This document shows positions 10,798-23,300 of a DNA stretch of 64,000 nt, one piece after another. Positions within the stretch are counted from its first letter, which is position 1; the number at the start of each line of letters is the position of its first letter. Origin of the DNA: Vitis vinifera (lineage: Eukaryota > Streptophyta > Magnoliopsida > Vitales > Vitaceae); NCBI RefSeq assembly GCF_030704535.1, contig NC_081815.1, positions 19,552,001 through 19,616,000 of the forward strand. Direction: 5' to 3'. Position numbers and translations under genes: made by a program. A model generated the notes under the pieces. It searched no databases. It worked only from the letters and a program-made list of their open reading frames with translations, and was not told where the DNA came from.

Positions 10798-11916
10798 CAA
10801 TGTTTTCAGAATCGGACCGATCATTAAACCAAAAAAGTTATCAGTTCATGGTTCACTGGTCGAACCGCGGTCGAATCGATGTCGTCATAAATTTATATTT
10901 TATTATTTTATATATTATTAATTTTAAAAAATTAAAAAAATAATAATAAATTCTATCTAAATTTTTACAATATCTATCAAAATTATGATCAACAATTAAA
11001 AATAACACATTAAATAATAAATATAAAAGTAATAAAACATAAAATAAATTTTAAAAAATAAAAATAAAGCAGCTACTACCACTGCACAAGCTGGGGGGTG
11101 GAGTGCGATCTACACCCAATCTCCCACTTCGCCTTTCTTAAAGTGCGCCGAGTTTTTAAATCCGTGTGGGCATTTTCTAGTCTAATTTTTAAGACTCTGA
11201 AGACTACACAACCTTGATATTTCCTCTATAATCCCCACTCTCTCTTCCTCCTCAGAAAAAGGAAAGCCCAAGAAGTACACTAACCTTTTGATGTGAGCAC
11301 TGATATCCTCCTTGAGATCTTCATATTTCAGAAACAACACCTTGTTTGGCCTCCCCCCACTCATCTTCCAATACTCCAACACATGGTCCCAGTAGGGTCC
11401 AAATAACTCTACACCCCGGCAAAACATCTCCAACCCATGGTCTAGGGAGGTTGGATTGAGAGGCTGAGAATAAAAATTGAGCAACTACTGTCGTTGCACA
11501 GGCCGGGGAGAGGAGGGGGGGTGGGGTTACAGCAATCTGGAGGGAGAGTTACAGCCAGGGGTTGGAGTAGCTACTACTGCATAAGTCAGGGAAGGGAGGG
11601 GGGGTTACAGCGGTGGAAGCCTGTCACAGCGTGTTGGGGGTGGGCCTAGAGGCAGGCGGTAACTGTTGTAGATATTAGGAGGAGGGTTTGGAAGGAGATC
11701 CTTCAAAATGACATCGTTTTGATGCAAAAATAATAATAATAATAATTGAACAGTTTGATTCGGAGGGAACTAGCATGTTCGTCTAGTTCATCGCTTGGAC
11801 CACCGGTTCAACCGGTCCGATTCCGATTCAACCTATTTTCTGTGTAAATGATCGGATCGAAACCATGACAGGCCGGCGGTCAAACTGGCCGGTCCGATCC
11901 AGTATTTAAAACCATT
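10798..11916. mobile_element. Non-autonomous hAT-type element carrying a captured SOT fragment
   Basis: A perfect 8-bp target duplication TATGGGTG flanks it at 10,790-10,797 and 11,917-11,924. The termini are imperfect inverted repeats, CAATGTTTTCAGAATCGGAC at the left and the complement of a GGTTTTAAATACTGGATCGG-type end at the right, with subterminal AACCGG-rich motifs. A related element with its own 8-bp duplication is at 54,628-55,666. No transposase is present. The interior is GC-rich, with three copies of a CTACTRCYRYTGCA...GGGG block and a piece of sulfotransferase. Confidence 0.8.
11095..11484 (-). pseudogene. Sulfotransferase fragment inside the hAT-type element
   Basis: The 100-codon open frame (11,182-11,484) contains [27 protein letters not shown] and [11 protein letters not shown], then [12 protein letters not shown]. 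Beyond the stop, the next frame gives HFKKGEVGDW at about 11,105-11,135. This corresponds to the C-terminal third of SOT, without either PAPS-binding N-terminal motif. It differs at many residues from the host pseudogene around it (for example [11 protein letters not shown] against FMGQPFSLEDD), so it comes from a different family member rather than from a duplication of the surrounding copy. Same strand as the host gene. Confidence 0.85.
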
Positions 11917-12354
11917 TATGGGTGTTACAGATTCAAGGAAGGTCTTGGTTGAGACTTGTACAGTTCTTACTAGCATCGGCCTCCAAGAAAGGTATGTAGT
12001 CATGAGGATTAGTTGAGAGCAAGGGGTGGGAATCATAATTATATCTAACTCTGTTCAAGATAGCGAACACAAGGGCCTTAAGCCATGTGGTGCCAAATTT
12101 TGGACTAGTGCTCTAGAGGATATTAGTGGGTCGTACGACTCGTACCTTGAAGCATCTTGGGCTGATATGACTTCTGAGAGTCGTTCGTCCCAATACCAAA
12201 ATCCTTGGTAATAGTACAAATGCTTGGTGATCCAACATTTTCCTCTGGGTAGGGTTGATATGAATTCTTTCAACTTTTCCTTGCTGCTCACCTTCTCATC
12301 ATCTTCTCCATAGCTGCCTCGTGAGCATGAATCTTCCTCTTCTCCATAACTCAT

Positions 12355-13204
12355 TTTTTAGGAGAAATCTGCCATACAGAGAAGATGAACGAGTTGTAAT
12401 TGCCCCAGATTTCTATTGAATTAGCAGTTTTGAAGGGTAGTCAAGCACAATGAATGATTTGGGTGTAAGACATGGTGTTCTGTTTCAGGTCCAGAAATCG
12501 GGTCCACTAGGCATTTATAGGGCATGGTGTTTTGTTTATTTTATATTATTCATTGCAGTATTCTGCTTCACGTGCAGAAACCGGGTCCACTAGGCATTTA
12601 TTTGTCAGGTCTCAGATTTCATAAACCGGTCCATCTATGGCATCTGCTCCTTTAAAAATGTTGGGACCGGTTATCCGTCGGGCAAAACATCATAAAAAAA
12701 AAATCGATAAAATCGTCCAAATATTGACGAAATATTGGTTTGATTTCAGGATCAATTTATTGCCAATTCCTCGCAACAGGGGCACACGTTTATAGGGAAA
12801 AATATCGTCTATATTTTGGTCATTTTTTTAAAATATTATCGATTTATCAACAATTTTTCAAAAAATGTCAATTGTTTTTTAGATATTTATCTATGTTTTT
12901 TGTTTTTAAAATTATTTTTTAGGATTTATCTTTTATTTTAAATTTATATTACCTTTTATTTTATATTATCCTTTTATTTTTAATTATTTTTTTTCATATT
13001 TATCTCATTAATAGTAAATATTTTTATTTTAAAATATTAAAAATATAAATTTATTCAAAAATTGCTAAAATATAAAAAAAAATTAATGAAGTTCTAATAT
13101 TTTATAAATTAAAATTAATTTAATAAGATAAATTATTAATATATTTTTTAATAATTTTAATTAAAAAATTAACATCTTTTAAGGGTTGAACTATTAAAAA
13201 TAAA
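12355..13204. other. Upstream region of the SOT pseudogene and AT-rich spacer
   Basis: Two direct repeats of a 26-bp block (CAGAAAYCGGGTCCACTAGG plus CATTTA) lie at 12,492-12,517 and 12,575-12,600. The rest is AT-rich, with poly-T and poly-A runs after 12,830. No gene is seen. Confidence 0.6.
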
Positions 13205-16200
13205 ACATGATATAACAATGTAGGACTTAGTTGTACTTTTGTTATCCTTTTGGTGTATTGATATTAATTTGAGCATTTAGTCTATGTCTTTTACACTGTA
13301 CATAACTTATGTGCATTAAGAGTTGTATATAAAATATAAATCATGAGTTCCTTGTAAGTAGATGATACAGTTGGTTCGTAGATTTAGACAATCCAATAGA
13401 GATTGTAGTACATCACCTCCTAATTGGAGAGATAGTTTATTTTAGCCATCGGAATGAGTTTCCTATGGTGAGTGCACTAGTGTATATGATGCACATTGGA
13501 TAGGACTTATGATGAATCATGACACAAGAATACCAGTTGTCATAATTTGCTAAGCTATTATACTGCATAGATTCTCAACCTTGAGATGATATTAGGTTTG
13601 CACAAAAATCAACAGGAGGCTTTAACTTATGGATAAAACCTTAAAGTGGTGATATATCCCTATGATTTAGGTTACTGTTAATAGAGGTTGTTGATAATAG
13701 GTATTCTTAATAGAGGTACCATGATATCTCCAGAGATTGAGATAGTGTGTTCCATTGGGTGATTCAAACAACATGTGATCATGAAATTTATTACCACAAT
13801 AATTCCTTTAGTGGAATTTGACATATACTCCTTGAAGTTAGAGTATATCAATTGATCAAATAATAAGTGATATTTATAACTCAAAGATTTGAAAGGTAAT
13901 CTTGATAAGTGATAATACTACCTTGTTAGATCACAAACACCAGTTCATAGGGAGTCTATATGTAGTGGATAGTAGATCATGGACCCAAGTGTCATCTTGT
14001 TGTTGTTTACATAGGGTATTGAAATGCAGTTGATTCTCTTTAATAAAGTGTCAAATCAACTTCAAAATTGGATTATGAGAGAGTCAATACTCCTATAGGT
14101 CCCAATAGTCCCTACTCCAAGCTTATATACCATGATAACATAGTTTATGAGAGTTTGATTGGCTCTAGGTTCATTCTTGTGCATAAGAGTGTTTTGGTAA
14201 TTACACAAGGTTGTATAGGGAATAATGAACAAGGTTTCTGGATTAGGCTAATTGATTAATTAGATGATCCTATATGGTTAATTAATCAATTAGGACCCAT
14301 TTTAGGTTAGATTAAATGACCAAGTCTTGATGGCCTCATGCCATTTAAGCCTAGTGGGCAACCCTATAAATAGCCCCTTAAAGGGTTAGGATTTCCTAAT
14401 GACTTTAGTTAGTCGTCTTCCACTTCCAAAAAGAGAGATAGTCAAGGTTTCTGTTGGGATAAAGTTCAACACAATATCACAATTAAAATCAACCAAGCAT
14501 TCACCAAAAAAATTTTAACATGGAAAACATCTTCAATGTAAGGAGTAAAAACCATGGGACTGGAGTCCACTCAAAAAGGTTTCACTATCAACTAAAGTGA
14601 GAGTACACAATTTGTCCTAACATTAATTAGGGACCATCAACAGCAACAATCATCAAGAAAAAAAAAATTTAGCTTCACAAACATAAACACCAAATAATAA
14701 AAAAGTAACAGAAAGATATTACAAATTTGATGTTCTGTTCGGATAAACTAATCATTCAGAAAACTCCAATCGAATATCCAACCATTTAAATTGAAGAACC
14801 ACGAGCGTTGAACCTCCTAGTAAAATTTCACCTCAATCAAACAATGGATCAAAGAGATATAAGTCTTTGATGAAGACTACATAGAAACCGAGATGTTCTC
14901 CTCTCCTTTTGCATTCTACTCTATTTGGATGATTATAGTTTATATCTGACTACTCTAATTGACGATCCAACCAACCAGAATTAAGGGGCATAAGAGATGA
15001 AACTATTGTCTAAATTTTAGCACGATCCAATGGTGAAAAACAAATATCAAGAAGATTGATCAACAATGCTTTGAAGATATTGTATTTCCTACCAACTCTG
15101 TTTAGGAGACTATATAATGAAATAGACAACTTCAATCAATAATCCTATCATCCAAAATCAACAGCTATAAGTGATAAACCAATTCACCAAGTTTCGACTT
15201 AAACAAACCATAGATCACGAAGATCTATTATTTGGATGAAAACAACTCATTCACTCTTCAATTTCTTCTTTTTTTTCTCTCTTATTCTTCTCACTCTATA
15301 TCCTGAGAAGTGAATTGTGGACCCGCATTTTTTACATATGTCCCCACCCAATGGGCGAAACTCACTTTTATTCGTGAAAAATTAGTTTTGAGAAAAAAGT
15401 TGAAGTCACCACTTATTTTATTTTATTTTAAAAGGGAAAATAAAATAAGAAAGAAAACCCTAAAAAAGTGACTTCATAGTTTTTGGAAAAACATGTCTTT
15501 GAAAAACCCGAGTCTAGGTCCGGGGATCAAGTTACCTATTGGGAAAGTACCTCTAAAAGGTAGCATCCCTCTAAGCCCTACAAAGGTCTCTACTGACTAA
15601 GTTGAGGGAAATGTGGTAATTAATTTGGTTGATTATAGATACCTAGGTAGGTTAGGTGATTTCAAAAATAGCATGCCAAACAAGAAAACCAATCACAATC
15701 CTAAAGAAGATTTAGGTTGTGTACCTGGACTATTTCTCAAGCGCTATCACATAAACATCAAAGTTAGTTCAAATAGTATATCACCCAACATGCGCTTTAT
15801 CATAAATAATCGAACAATGAAATGAGTATCAAGACATCCACACACTATCAAACATAGAAGCAATTCACAGTGACAAACATATTCACATAATTTAGAAGAT
15901 GGGTGATAAAGGGCATACCTGGATGACATAGATAGCTTATTATGCGCTTCCGCAAGACATGGGGGTTAGATCAAAGTTATAATAATGAGTAGTGAAGGAA
16001 AGAATCCTAGCATGTTTGGTATCTAAATAACATAGAAAAAATTATCAAGAGTATACGAAAACATCAATTATCACACGGGTCATATAGGTCAGTCTTTAAT
16101 CAATAAACGACTATAAACGCATAAATATTCAAGGGGACCTAGACATAAAGATCCTAAGACAGAAACTTGCACCAAATTTTGAAAACTAAAACATGGAATT

Positions 16201-17788
16201 TTAAAAGTATAAATTAGTAAACAAATTAATGGAAACTAAATTTAAATAACTTAAGAATATTTTTATTATCCTTCAATTTAAATCAGTAAGCCAACGACGA
16301 TAAATTATAGGAACATGAAATATCAAGATTAATGGGATACCTAAACTATAATTTTTAAAATAAAGTAAACTATGCATAATATTCACAAAGCAACTGAACT
16401 AACATTTTTTTTTAAATATATTAAACATGACACTAATGGAGTAACCAAACTAAATTAAAGTAAACTAAAAACAAATATGAATTTTCAAACATGGAACCAA
16501 CTTTCTTAATAAATTATAATTATTAAAATAAAATCTAAGCTTAAAAATGAATTAAATACTAACTAAACCAAATCTAAAACCAAATCTTTAACACATAGGA
16601 TCTATTATATTAACACAATAAAATTTTATAAGAACACTTAAACCTAAAAATGAATTAAAAACTAACCAAAACAGATTTTGAAACTAGATCTTTAACCTAG
16701 GGGATCAATTATATTAACAAATAAATAAATAAAATTCAAACTTAAAGATGAATAAGAAATGTACCCAAGTAAATTCAAAACAGAATCTTTAACACATTGG
16801 ATCAATTATATTGACTAACTAAAAATATAAAAACACTCAAACCTAAAACAATGAATCAGAAACCAACTAGAGCAAATTTAAAACAAAGTCTCCAACTCAT
16901 AGGATCAATTTTATTAATGAACTAATATTATAAAAATACCTAAACTAAATAAATGAGTGAAACTAAATCAAAGTAAGCTAAAAGCATGAACTTTCAAATA
17001 TAAAATCAATTTTATTAATAAATTAAAACTGCAAAAGTACCTAAACTAATCAAAATGAACCAAATTAAATTAAAGCAATCTAACAACGTGAACTTTCAAA
17101 CATGGGATTGGTTTTATTAATGAACTAAAATCATAAAAGGGCCTAAAATAACTAAAATGAACCAGATTAAGTGAAAGCAAACTAAAAGTGTGAACTTTCA
17201 AATGTAAAATCAATTTTGTCAACGATCTAAAATTACAAAAAAATATTTGAACCAAATAGATGAATTAAATTTAATTAAAGTAGACTAAAAACATGATTTT
17301 TTTTTTCACATAAAATTGATTAAACCAAAAAAATCAGAAATTCACGAACACATCTAAACTAAAAGAAAAATCAACACTAATCTAAATCGGAATGAAAATT
17401 AAGAACTTTATCATGAGGAATTAATTAAACTAATTATAAGAAACATCTGAGTTAACGAAATAAACTAAAATTAAACTAAAATAAAATTTTAAAAAAGAAC
17501 TTGCCTTAAAGAATGCGTGTTGCAGTGTCTTACTAGAGAATGGTGCGTGGCTGATGTGGTGAGGTGTGGGCAGATGGCGACTAGTTGCAGCGTGAGGATG
17601 GTTGTCTGAAGACCAGCGAGGTGGAGATGTAGGTGTGATGCTCAAATGATGGAACTAGCATGCTAGTGCAGATCTTCAATGGTTGTGGAGTGTTCTCCTT
17701 CAAAAAATAGGGATGATGCCCAGAAGTGCCACCCGTGGAGGCTCTATTGGTGCGTGGACTGCTTTCTCCTCAAAGTGGCAGCTGTGTG

Positions 17789-18005
17789 GATGAAGACTTG
17801 ATGCGTAGACTGGCAGTGGATGCATCCCGTGGGGATGAAGACTTGATGCGTGAACTGGCGATGGATGCAGCCCGTGGGGATAAAGACTTGATGCGTGGAC
17901 TGCGGTGGATGCAGCCCGTGGGGGAAAGACTTGATGTGTGGACTGGCGGTGGATGCAGCCCTTGGGGATGAAGACTTGATGCGCGGACTGGCGGTGGATA
18001 CAGAT
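17789..18005. repeat. ~45-bp GC-rich minisatellite, five units
   Basis: Units begin near 17,789, 17,835, 17,879, 17,922 and 17,965 with a GATGAAGACTTGATGCG-like start and contain GGTGGATGCAGCCCGTGG. Overlapping ORFs here on both strands, including a Pro/His-rich one on minus, come from this repeat. Confidence 0.9.
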
Positions 18006-18009
18006 CGTT

Positions 18010-18059
18010 GGGGGGTGGGGGGGTTGGGGGGGGGGGGGGGGGGGTATGGGGCGGGGGGG
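18010..18059. repeat. G-rich tract with G-quadruplex potential
   Basis: About 50 bases almost entirely G on the plus strand, with only a few T, A or C interruptions. Confidence 0.9.
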
Positions 18060-20383
18060 CATGCAGCTACAAATTGCAGCGTGGAGTTGGTGCTGAAGGT
18101 GTGAACGAAAATCTAAAATTTCCTAAGAAGAAGACGTCGGAAATGGAGATGCCAACAGAAACTTGAAACCTCCTCTTAGACCAAGGCGTACTCCTCAGCC
18201 TTTCTAAGGAGATTTGATGCACCCAAAAACCAAAAGAATTTTGAGATGCAAATGCCGAGATGAGAAGATATCGGTTCGATGATGATTAATACGGCATTGC
18301 AGGTGTTTCTTGTTATGGTGATGGGAGAATGATCAAGACCAGCGGACTGGCAGTGGTGAAGCCAATGTTCCCGTGGTGAGACGTCTGGTTGATCTGAGAG
18401 AAAGCACGCTGCTGATGAACATCTCAAGACAGAGACAAGTGGTAATCTCTAGTTGTAGCCCTTCTTTCCAAGTCAATGATGGAGATGTGAGTGACGATCA
18501 ACTATGAAGATGGCGCTCACGGTTACAAAGAATGACGTCTGCCCTTGCTAAATTCTTCAAAACCCCTCATGTATCAATCCAGAACTCTATTTTTTCCCGA
18601 TCGCCCTCCTAGTGCTGGAAGTTTCCTTTCAAAAAAACTTCTTCCTCCTCCTTTGTATCTTCCCCAAAAATCCTCTTCATTCATCCACCAGAATGTTGGA
18701 TATCTCTCATCCACATGCTGCTGAATCACCCTCCCATAAGCGTCATTTTCATATTGGATCAGAATTTCTCTTCCTTACCTCTCACAGCCCTCCTTCCCAT
18801 AATCATCCTTCTCATCACGCTCAGAATTTCTCTTCATTCTGAACACAGCCCTCCTTCCCATCCATATACATGCTGAATCTTTCCTTTTCACCTCTCCATG
18901 TCAGCTCCTCTTTCTTTCCTTCTTCATATCTATTGTGGGCTGAATGCCACCACTTCATAGCCCTCCAATCTTCCTTCAAAGATATTCTCCAATACTTTCC
19001 ATCACCTACCAAATCATATCCTCCAAAATATGCTGAAATTCTCTCCAAGGTGTGGTCTCAAGCTTCCAAAAAAAGGTGTTGACTCTCCTTCTTCATGGAC
19101 TCCTCTCTTGGGAACGTCTTCCAATTCAAAAAAACTTTCTTTTCATGTGCCTTTTGGTAAACCTTACCAAAAGACCACCAAAACTAAATCCTACACCTTT
19201 TCACGTCAAAGTACAATTTGGTATCTTCCAAAAACCTTCCTTTTCACATGCTAATCAAATTTGGTACTCTACCATCTTAAAAATGGCATCCTTAGTGTCA
19301 TCTCATGCCCATGGACTTTCTTCTTTTTCCAATTGGTTTGGTTCCCTACAAAAGCACACAACTATTAGATTAAATAAATGAATAAAAGTTGCCTTTTAGA
19401 AAATGATAAAAAATAAAAATAAAAATAAAATAAACAAAATAATAAATAAAATAAATAAATAATAAATAAAAAAATCAAGTGTCATGTAGGTCATGTAAGA
19501 ATGTCACGAAACCATACAAACATGCAAAAATTACTTGAAAGGTGACTTAAGTAGGACAGAGTGTGCCTAAATGAACCTAAGTGGGTCAAGTGCATCTAAA
19601 TGGGCCTAGGGTGCTTAAGTAGGCCTAAAGTGGTGCATAATGGGCCAAGTGCATCTAAATGAGTCTAGGATGCCTAAGTGGGTCTAAGGTGGTGCCTAAT
19701 AGATAAAGTGCATCTAAATGGGTTTAGGGTGCCTAAGTGAGCCTAAGGTGGTACTGAATGGGCCAAATGCATCTAAATGGGCCTAACAAGGATTAAAAAT
19801 AAAATAAAACAAAACCTAAGTCTAAATTAAGGATGCCCATAATCACAATGGGGTCAGATGGGTCTCTCAACTAGAGTCTCCAAGGTGGCGTCTAATGGGA
19901 CACCAGGGAATTATTGTAAAGTACCAAACGAACATGTAATAGGATGTGTGCTAGTAGGACAAAATAGAGGGTCTACATGAATCCTTTTTGTGGTTGTCAA
20001 AAAATACCCTATACCAAAAGACAAAAATGTCCATATCATATGGGCTTTGTTGGGTTTGACATATATGGGTCATCCTTCAACAATTTCCGTTCTTCCAAAT
20101 TAAGTCCATACTTTGGAGTACCAAGATCGTGATTTGAGACATCCAACGAAAGATCTTGGGTGTATGAGACCTCTAGACGATTTAGGCATGTTCTTCATCA
20201 AATGGATTTTGATATAGGAACATCCAGATCACAAGTATGAATTTCAAATCTTTATATCTTTATTTTAAAATGGTTTTGAAATCATTATTTTCCATTGTGT
20301 TAGATCTAGAAATATTTAGGATTAGATGCATACACCCTACGAGATTTAGGGCATGGAAACGAAGTAATTCAAGGTTCCCAACA

Positions 20384-23300
20384 ATTAGAACAAATAAAAA
20401 TTAGAATAAGTTCGTCAAATAAAACTTTCATTATAGAAAAATAAAGAATACCTTAGTAATGAAAGAAGTCAAAATAATCATGCGGACATAATCATTAACG
20501 TGATTGTGGCCATGGATATAAAAGGAGAGGTGACTTCAATTAACCAAACAATGAAGGAACAAGTCAAAATTCATATTTCTCTTGAGGACATGGAAACAAG
20601 CAAAATCCAAGGTAAAATGAAATGTAAAATGAAAGATATGATGAATCTCAACTTCAATATAAAATATGATCTAATGAATATAGAAGTCAATTTATTTCAA
20701 ATATATACTATGTGATTAACATGAAAAATAAACTCAACTCTTAGAGAGAGTTATAATATTCGCATGAAAAATTAAAATCTTTCAAAAAGAAATCAGTGCC
20801 AATTTAATTGTTAAAGCCTCCACGACAAGAAATAGGATGTTCTTGTCAGACATTCAAAATGAAGTTGCAAAATACCTAAAATATAGTGTCAATAATTCTT
20901 CTTGGATTTTGTACTTATGATTTGAACATCTTAATATTTAAGGATTGAAATTATTAACTAATTAAGAAAAAAAAGAGTCATGAAAGAATTATTCTCTGTT
21001 AATCACCTTGATCAAGGATGCAACTATAAATACAAAGAATTCTCTAGGACTCATTCATGCAGATGTATGCAAACTGATTCATTTAAATTCTTTTAGTAAA
21101 AATAATTTTTATTAATGATTTTAAAAGGAATACTTAGATGAAGAAAAAATTCCACTATTTAGTACTCTTAAGAAATTTAAAACACTTATTGAAAAAAAAA
21201 GTGACTACAATATAAAGATAATAGCATCCGATAAAGAAGGTAAATTAATTTATATCAAAATAATTTGAAAAATATTATAAAACTCATGAGATACTATATA
21301 GCAAATTGCAACTAGTACTACTTCAAAAGTTATTGATTCCTTTTTATGTTTTTATTTAAAGTCTCTTTTAAATTTAATGCATGATTCACCAGCAATAGGA
21401 ATATCGTATCTCAAAGAGTGTACCACAACAATGGAAGTAGTTCAAAAATTATTACTACTCAAAATACATATAACCTTGCATATTATTTTAATATTAATGT
21501 GATAGTGCTTAGAGACATCATCATTCAACTTAATTAAAATTGTATGAAATAGGATAATACATCTTATGTAAATAATGCCAAGCTTTAAATTCTCTTAGAC
21601 TATGACTTTCAATATCACATATGAAGGAAGGAGGAAGGTGACATGTGTTTCTTTTATGACCCTTGAATGCGTCCCATTTTGGCTTAAATTTGAATAGAAA
21701 TTAATATTGAGGTGTTATGTAAAGTTTTTTTTCTTTTTCATTAAAGGAAAATAAACATATACAACAACAAGACCTAAATTAAAAAAAACAGACCATATTC
21801 AAATATTTTAAATCTATTAATTAAGATTACAGACAAAAATACAAATTAATGGAATCACAATGTCAGTGACTCATCTTTGTATTGGTCAAGATAAAATAAA
21901 CTTTTTTATTTTTCATAGAAAATATTTCAAATTATCATGATATAATAAATTTAGAACTGGGAATTTTTAATTTAATTATAGTTTTTTTTTTTTGAGAAAG
22001 AAAAAAAAATGGTGAGTTGGATGAGCAAGCCTTAAGCCCCTTATTGATAATGGTTGTGAAAAAAAAATGGATGACATATAATCCATTAACTACTAAAATT
22101 TAAATCCTTTATAATAAAATTATTTGGTGCCATGAGAAGAAACTTCTTTGCCTACTTTATACTCCATGATTTCTTTAATTAATCAAAACTCATCTTTCCC
22201 CATAGGACTCTCTTTTTTATCTTCATCTAAACCCCATGAGGTATGAAGTTTCTTAACTAAGGGTTAGTTTATGGCATGGAATAGCATTTTTTTTTTTTTT
22301 TGTCTCGTCATCGTGGTTATCCAATCTCATTTACATCTTTTTTTAAACCAAAAAGAATTCAAAGTTCTAATTGAAAGGCAAAACAGTTGTAGTATTACGA
22401 TATTGAAATATGATAGAAGAGAGTTTAACCTCAACAATAATTGAAAGGCAAAAGTCAAGGTATTCAATAATAGTTGGCAACTAGCTATAAACCTCAACAA
22501 AATGGTATAAGAAAAAAAAAAAAAACCATTATGGAAATGACAAGAAGCATGTTGAAAGCCAAATCATTTCCAAAAACCTTTTGGGCAGAAGTTATTACAT
22601 GTACAGTGTTCTTGTTGAATAAGTGTCCTACTAAAACAATCTTTGGAAGAATGCCTAAGGAAGCCTAGAGTGGTCATAAGCCAGAAGTTTCCCTTTTGTG
22701 AGTTTTTAGGTGTTTTGCATATTCCCATATACCAATAAAGGTTACAAACTATATAATCCAGAATCAAGGAAGTTGATTGTGAGTAAAGATGTTCAATTCC
22801 TACAAAATGAGAGTTGGACATGAACTCAAAAACAAAGTGACAAAAAAGAAGTTTTCATTGAAGAAGACTTTGTTGAAGGCAATGAGCATCAGGAGGATTC
22901 TATAACATATGTTTCTATTTCAAACACATTTTAAACTATTAGAATTTCTCCCAAACATTCTTATATTATGTCTACACATTTAAAAAATATGAAGTCATGA
23001 AAGATACCAAAATTACTAATGAAGTTAACTTTTGTCTATTTGGATATTATGATCTAATTTTGTATGAAGAAGAAACAAGTGATGAGAAGTGAATTCAAGC
23101 AATGAATAAAGAAATTGAGAAGAACAATACATGGGAGCTAACTACTCTACTAGTGGGAAAGAAGCTTAACTGTGTTAAATAGATTTATAAGATAAAGTAT
23201 AAACATAATGGTAAAGTTGTTTAGTTTAAGGTAAGATTGGTCACAAAAGGCTATAAATAGAAGTCAGGTATTGATTATTTTGATGTTTTTGCACCACTTG

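Larger units (their letters stand above)
10207..12354 (-). pseudogene. Cytosolic sulfotransferase (SOT) pseudogene, interrupted by a hAT-type element
   Basis: Read from 12,354 down, it starts [14 protein letters not shown], passes the SOT-type YYYQGFWYW stretch, and after a frameshift near 12,100 gives [15 protein letters not shown], the 5'-phosphosulfate-binding motif for PAPS. After the insertion (10,798-11,916) it resumes with HPY, then GCKIVYVYRNPKDVLVSLW (3'-phosphate binding region), a stop near 10,640, then [33 protein letters not shown] and the C-terminal RRGKVGDWKNHLT, ending at 10,207. Family members transfer sulfate from PAPS to small acceptors and are about 330-350 residues. The order of motifs is complete, but the frameshift, stops and insertion make this copy dead. 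There is no intron, as is usual for plant SOTs. Confidence 0.88.
15316..19977. mobile_element. Very long (4.66 kb) solo LTR or LTR-like element
   Basis: Begins TGTGGACCCGC and ends AGGGTCTACA, so the ends are inverted TGTRGACCC. A perfect 5-bp target duplication TGAAT flanks it (15,311-15,315 and 19,978-19,982). A 5-bp duplication with TG/CA ends fits LTR integration. The interior has no pol or gag; it holds repeated AAACTAAA-rich blocks (16,200-17,400), a GC-rich minisatellite and a G tract (17,700-18,060), pyrimidine-rich DNA (18,600-19,300) and a repeated GCCTAAGTGGGYCTA-like series (19,560-19,790). LTRs of this size are known in some Tat/Ogre-type elements; the parent here is unknown. Confidence 0.7.
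14452..20082. mobile_element. Solo LTR nested in the copia LTR, itself interrupted
   Basis: Starts TGTTGGGATAAAG at 14,452 and ends CCTTCAACA at 20,082, giving TGTTG/CAACA termini. Near-matching 5-bp flanks are GTTTC (14,447-14,451) and ATTTC (20,083-20,087). Removing the inner 4.66-kb element leaves about 960 bp. No coding region is seen in its own sequence. Confidence 0.65.
13205..20383 (+). mobile_element. Copia-type LTR (~1.5 kb) split by nested insertions
   Basis: 13,205-14,451 aligns with the LTR at 29,834-31,356: shared GAGTTCCTTGTAAGTAGATG, YGGTGAGTGCACTARTGTRT and a TATA-type AACCCTATAAATA box (14,361-14,373). The LTR resumes at 20,083 (GAAAGATCTTGGGTGTATGA near 20,149) and ends CCCAACA at 20,383. 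About 30 bases of the left end are missing. The copia coding remnant follows immediately on the right, so this is taken as its 5' LTR. No intact primer-binding site remains. Confidence 0.7.

Noticed and set aside
17700..18062. 120-codon Pro/His-rich minus-strand ORF
   Set aside because: Made of the 45-bp minisatellite and the C tract; no gene features.
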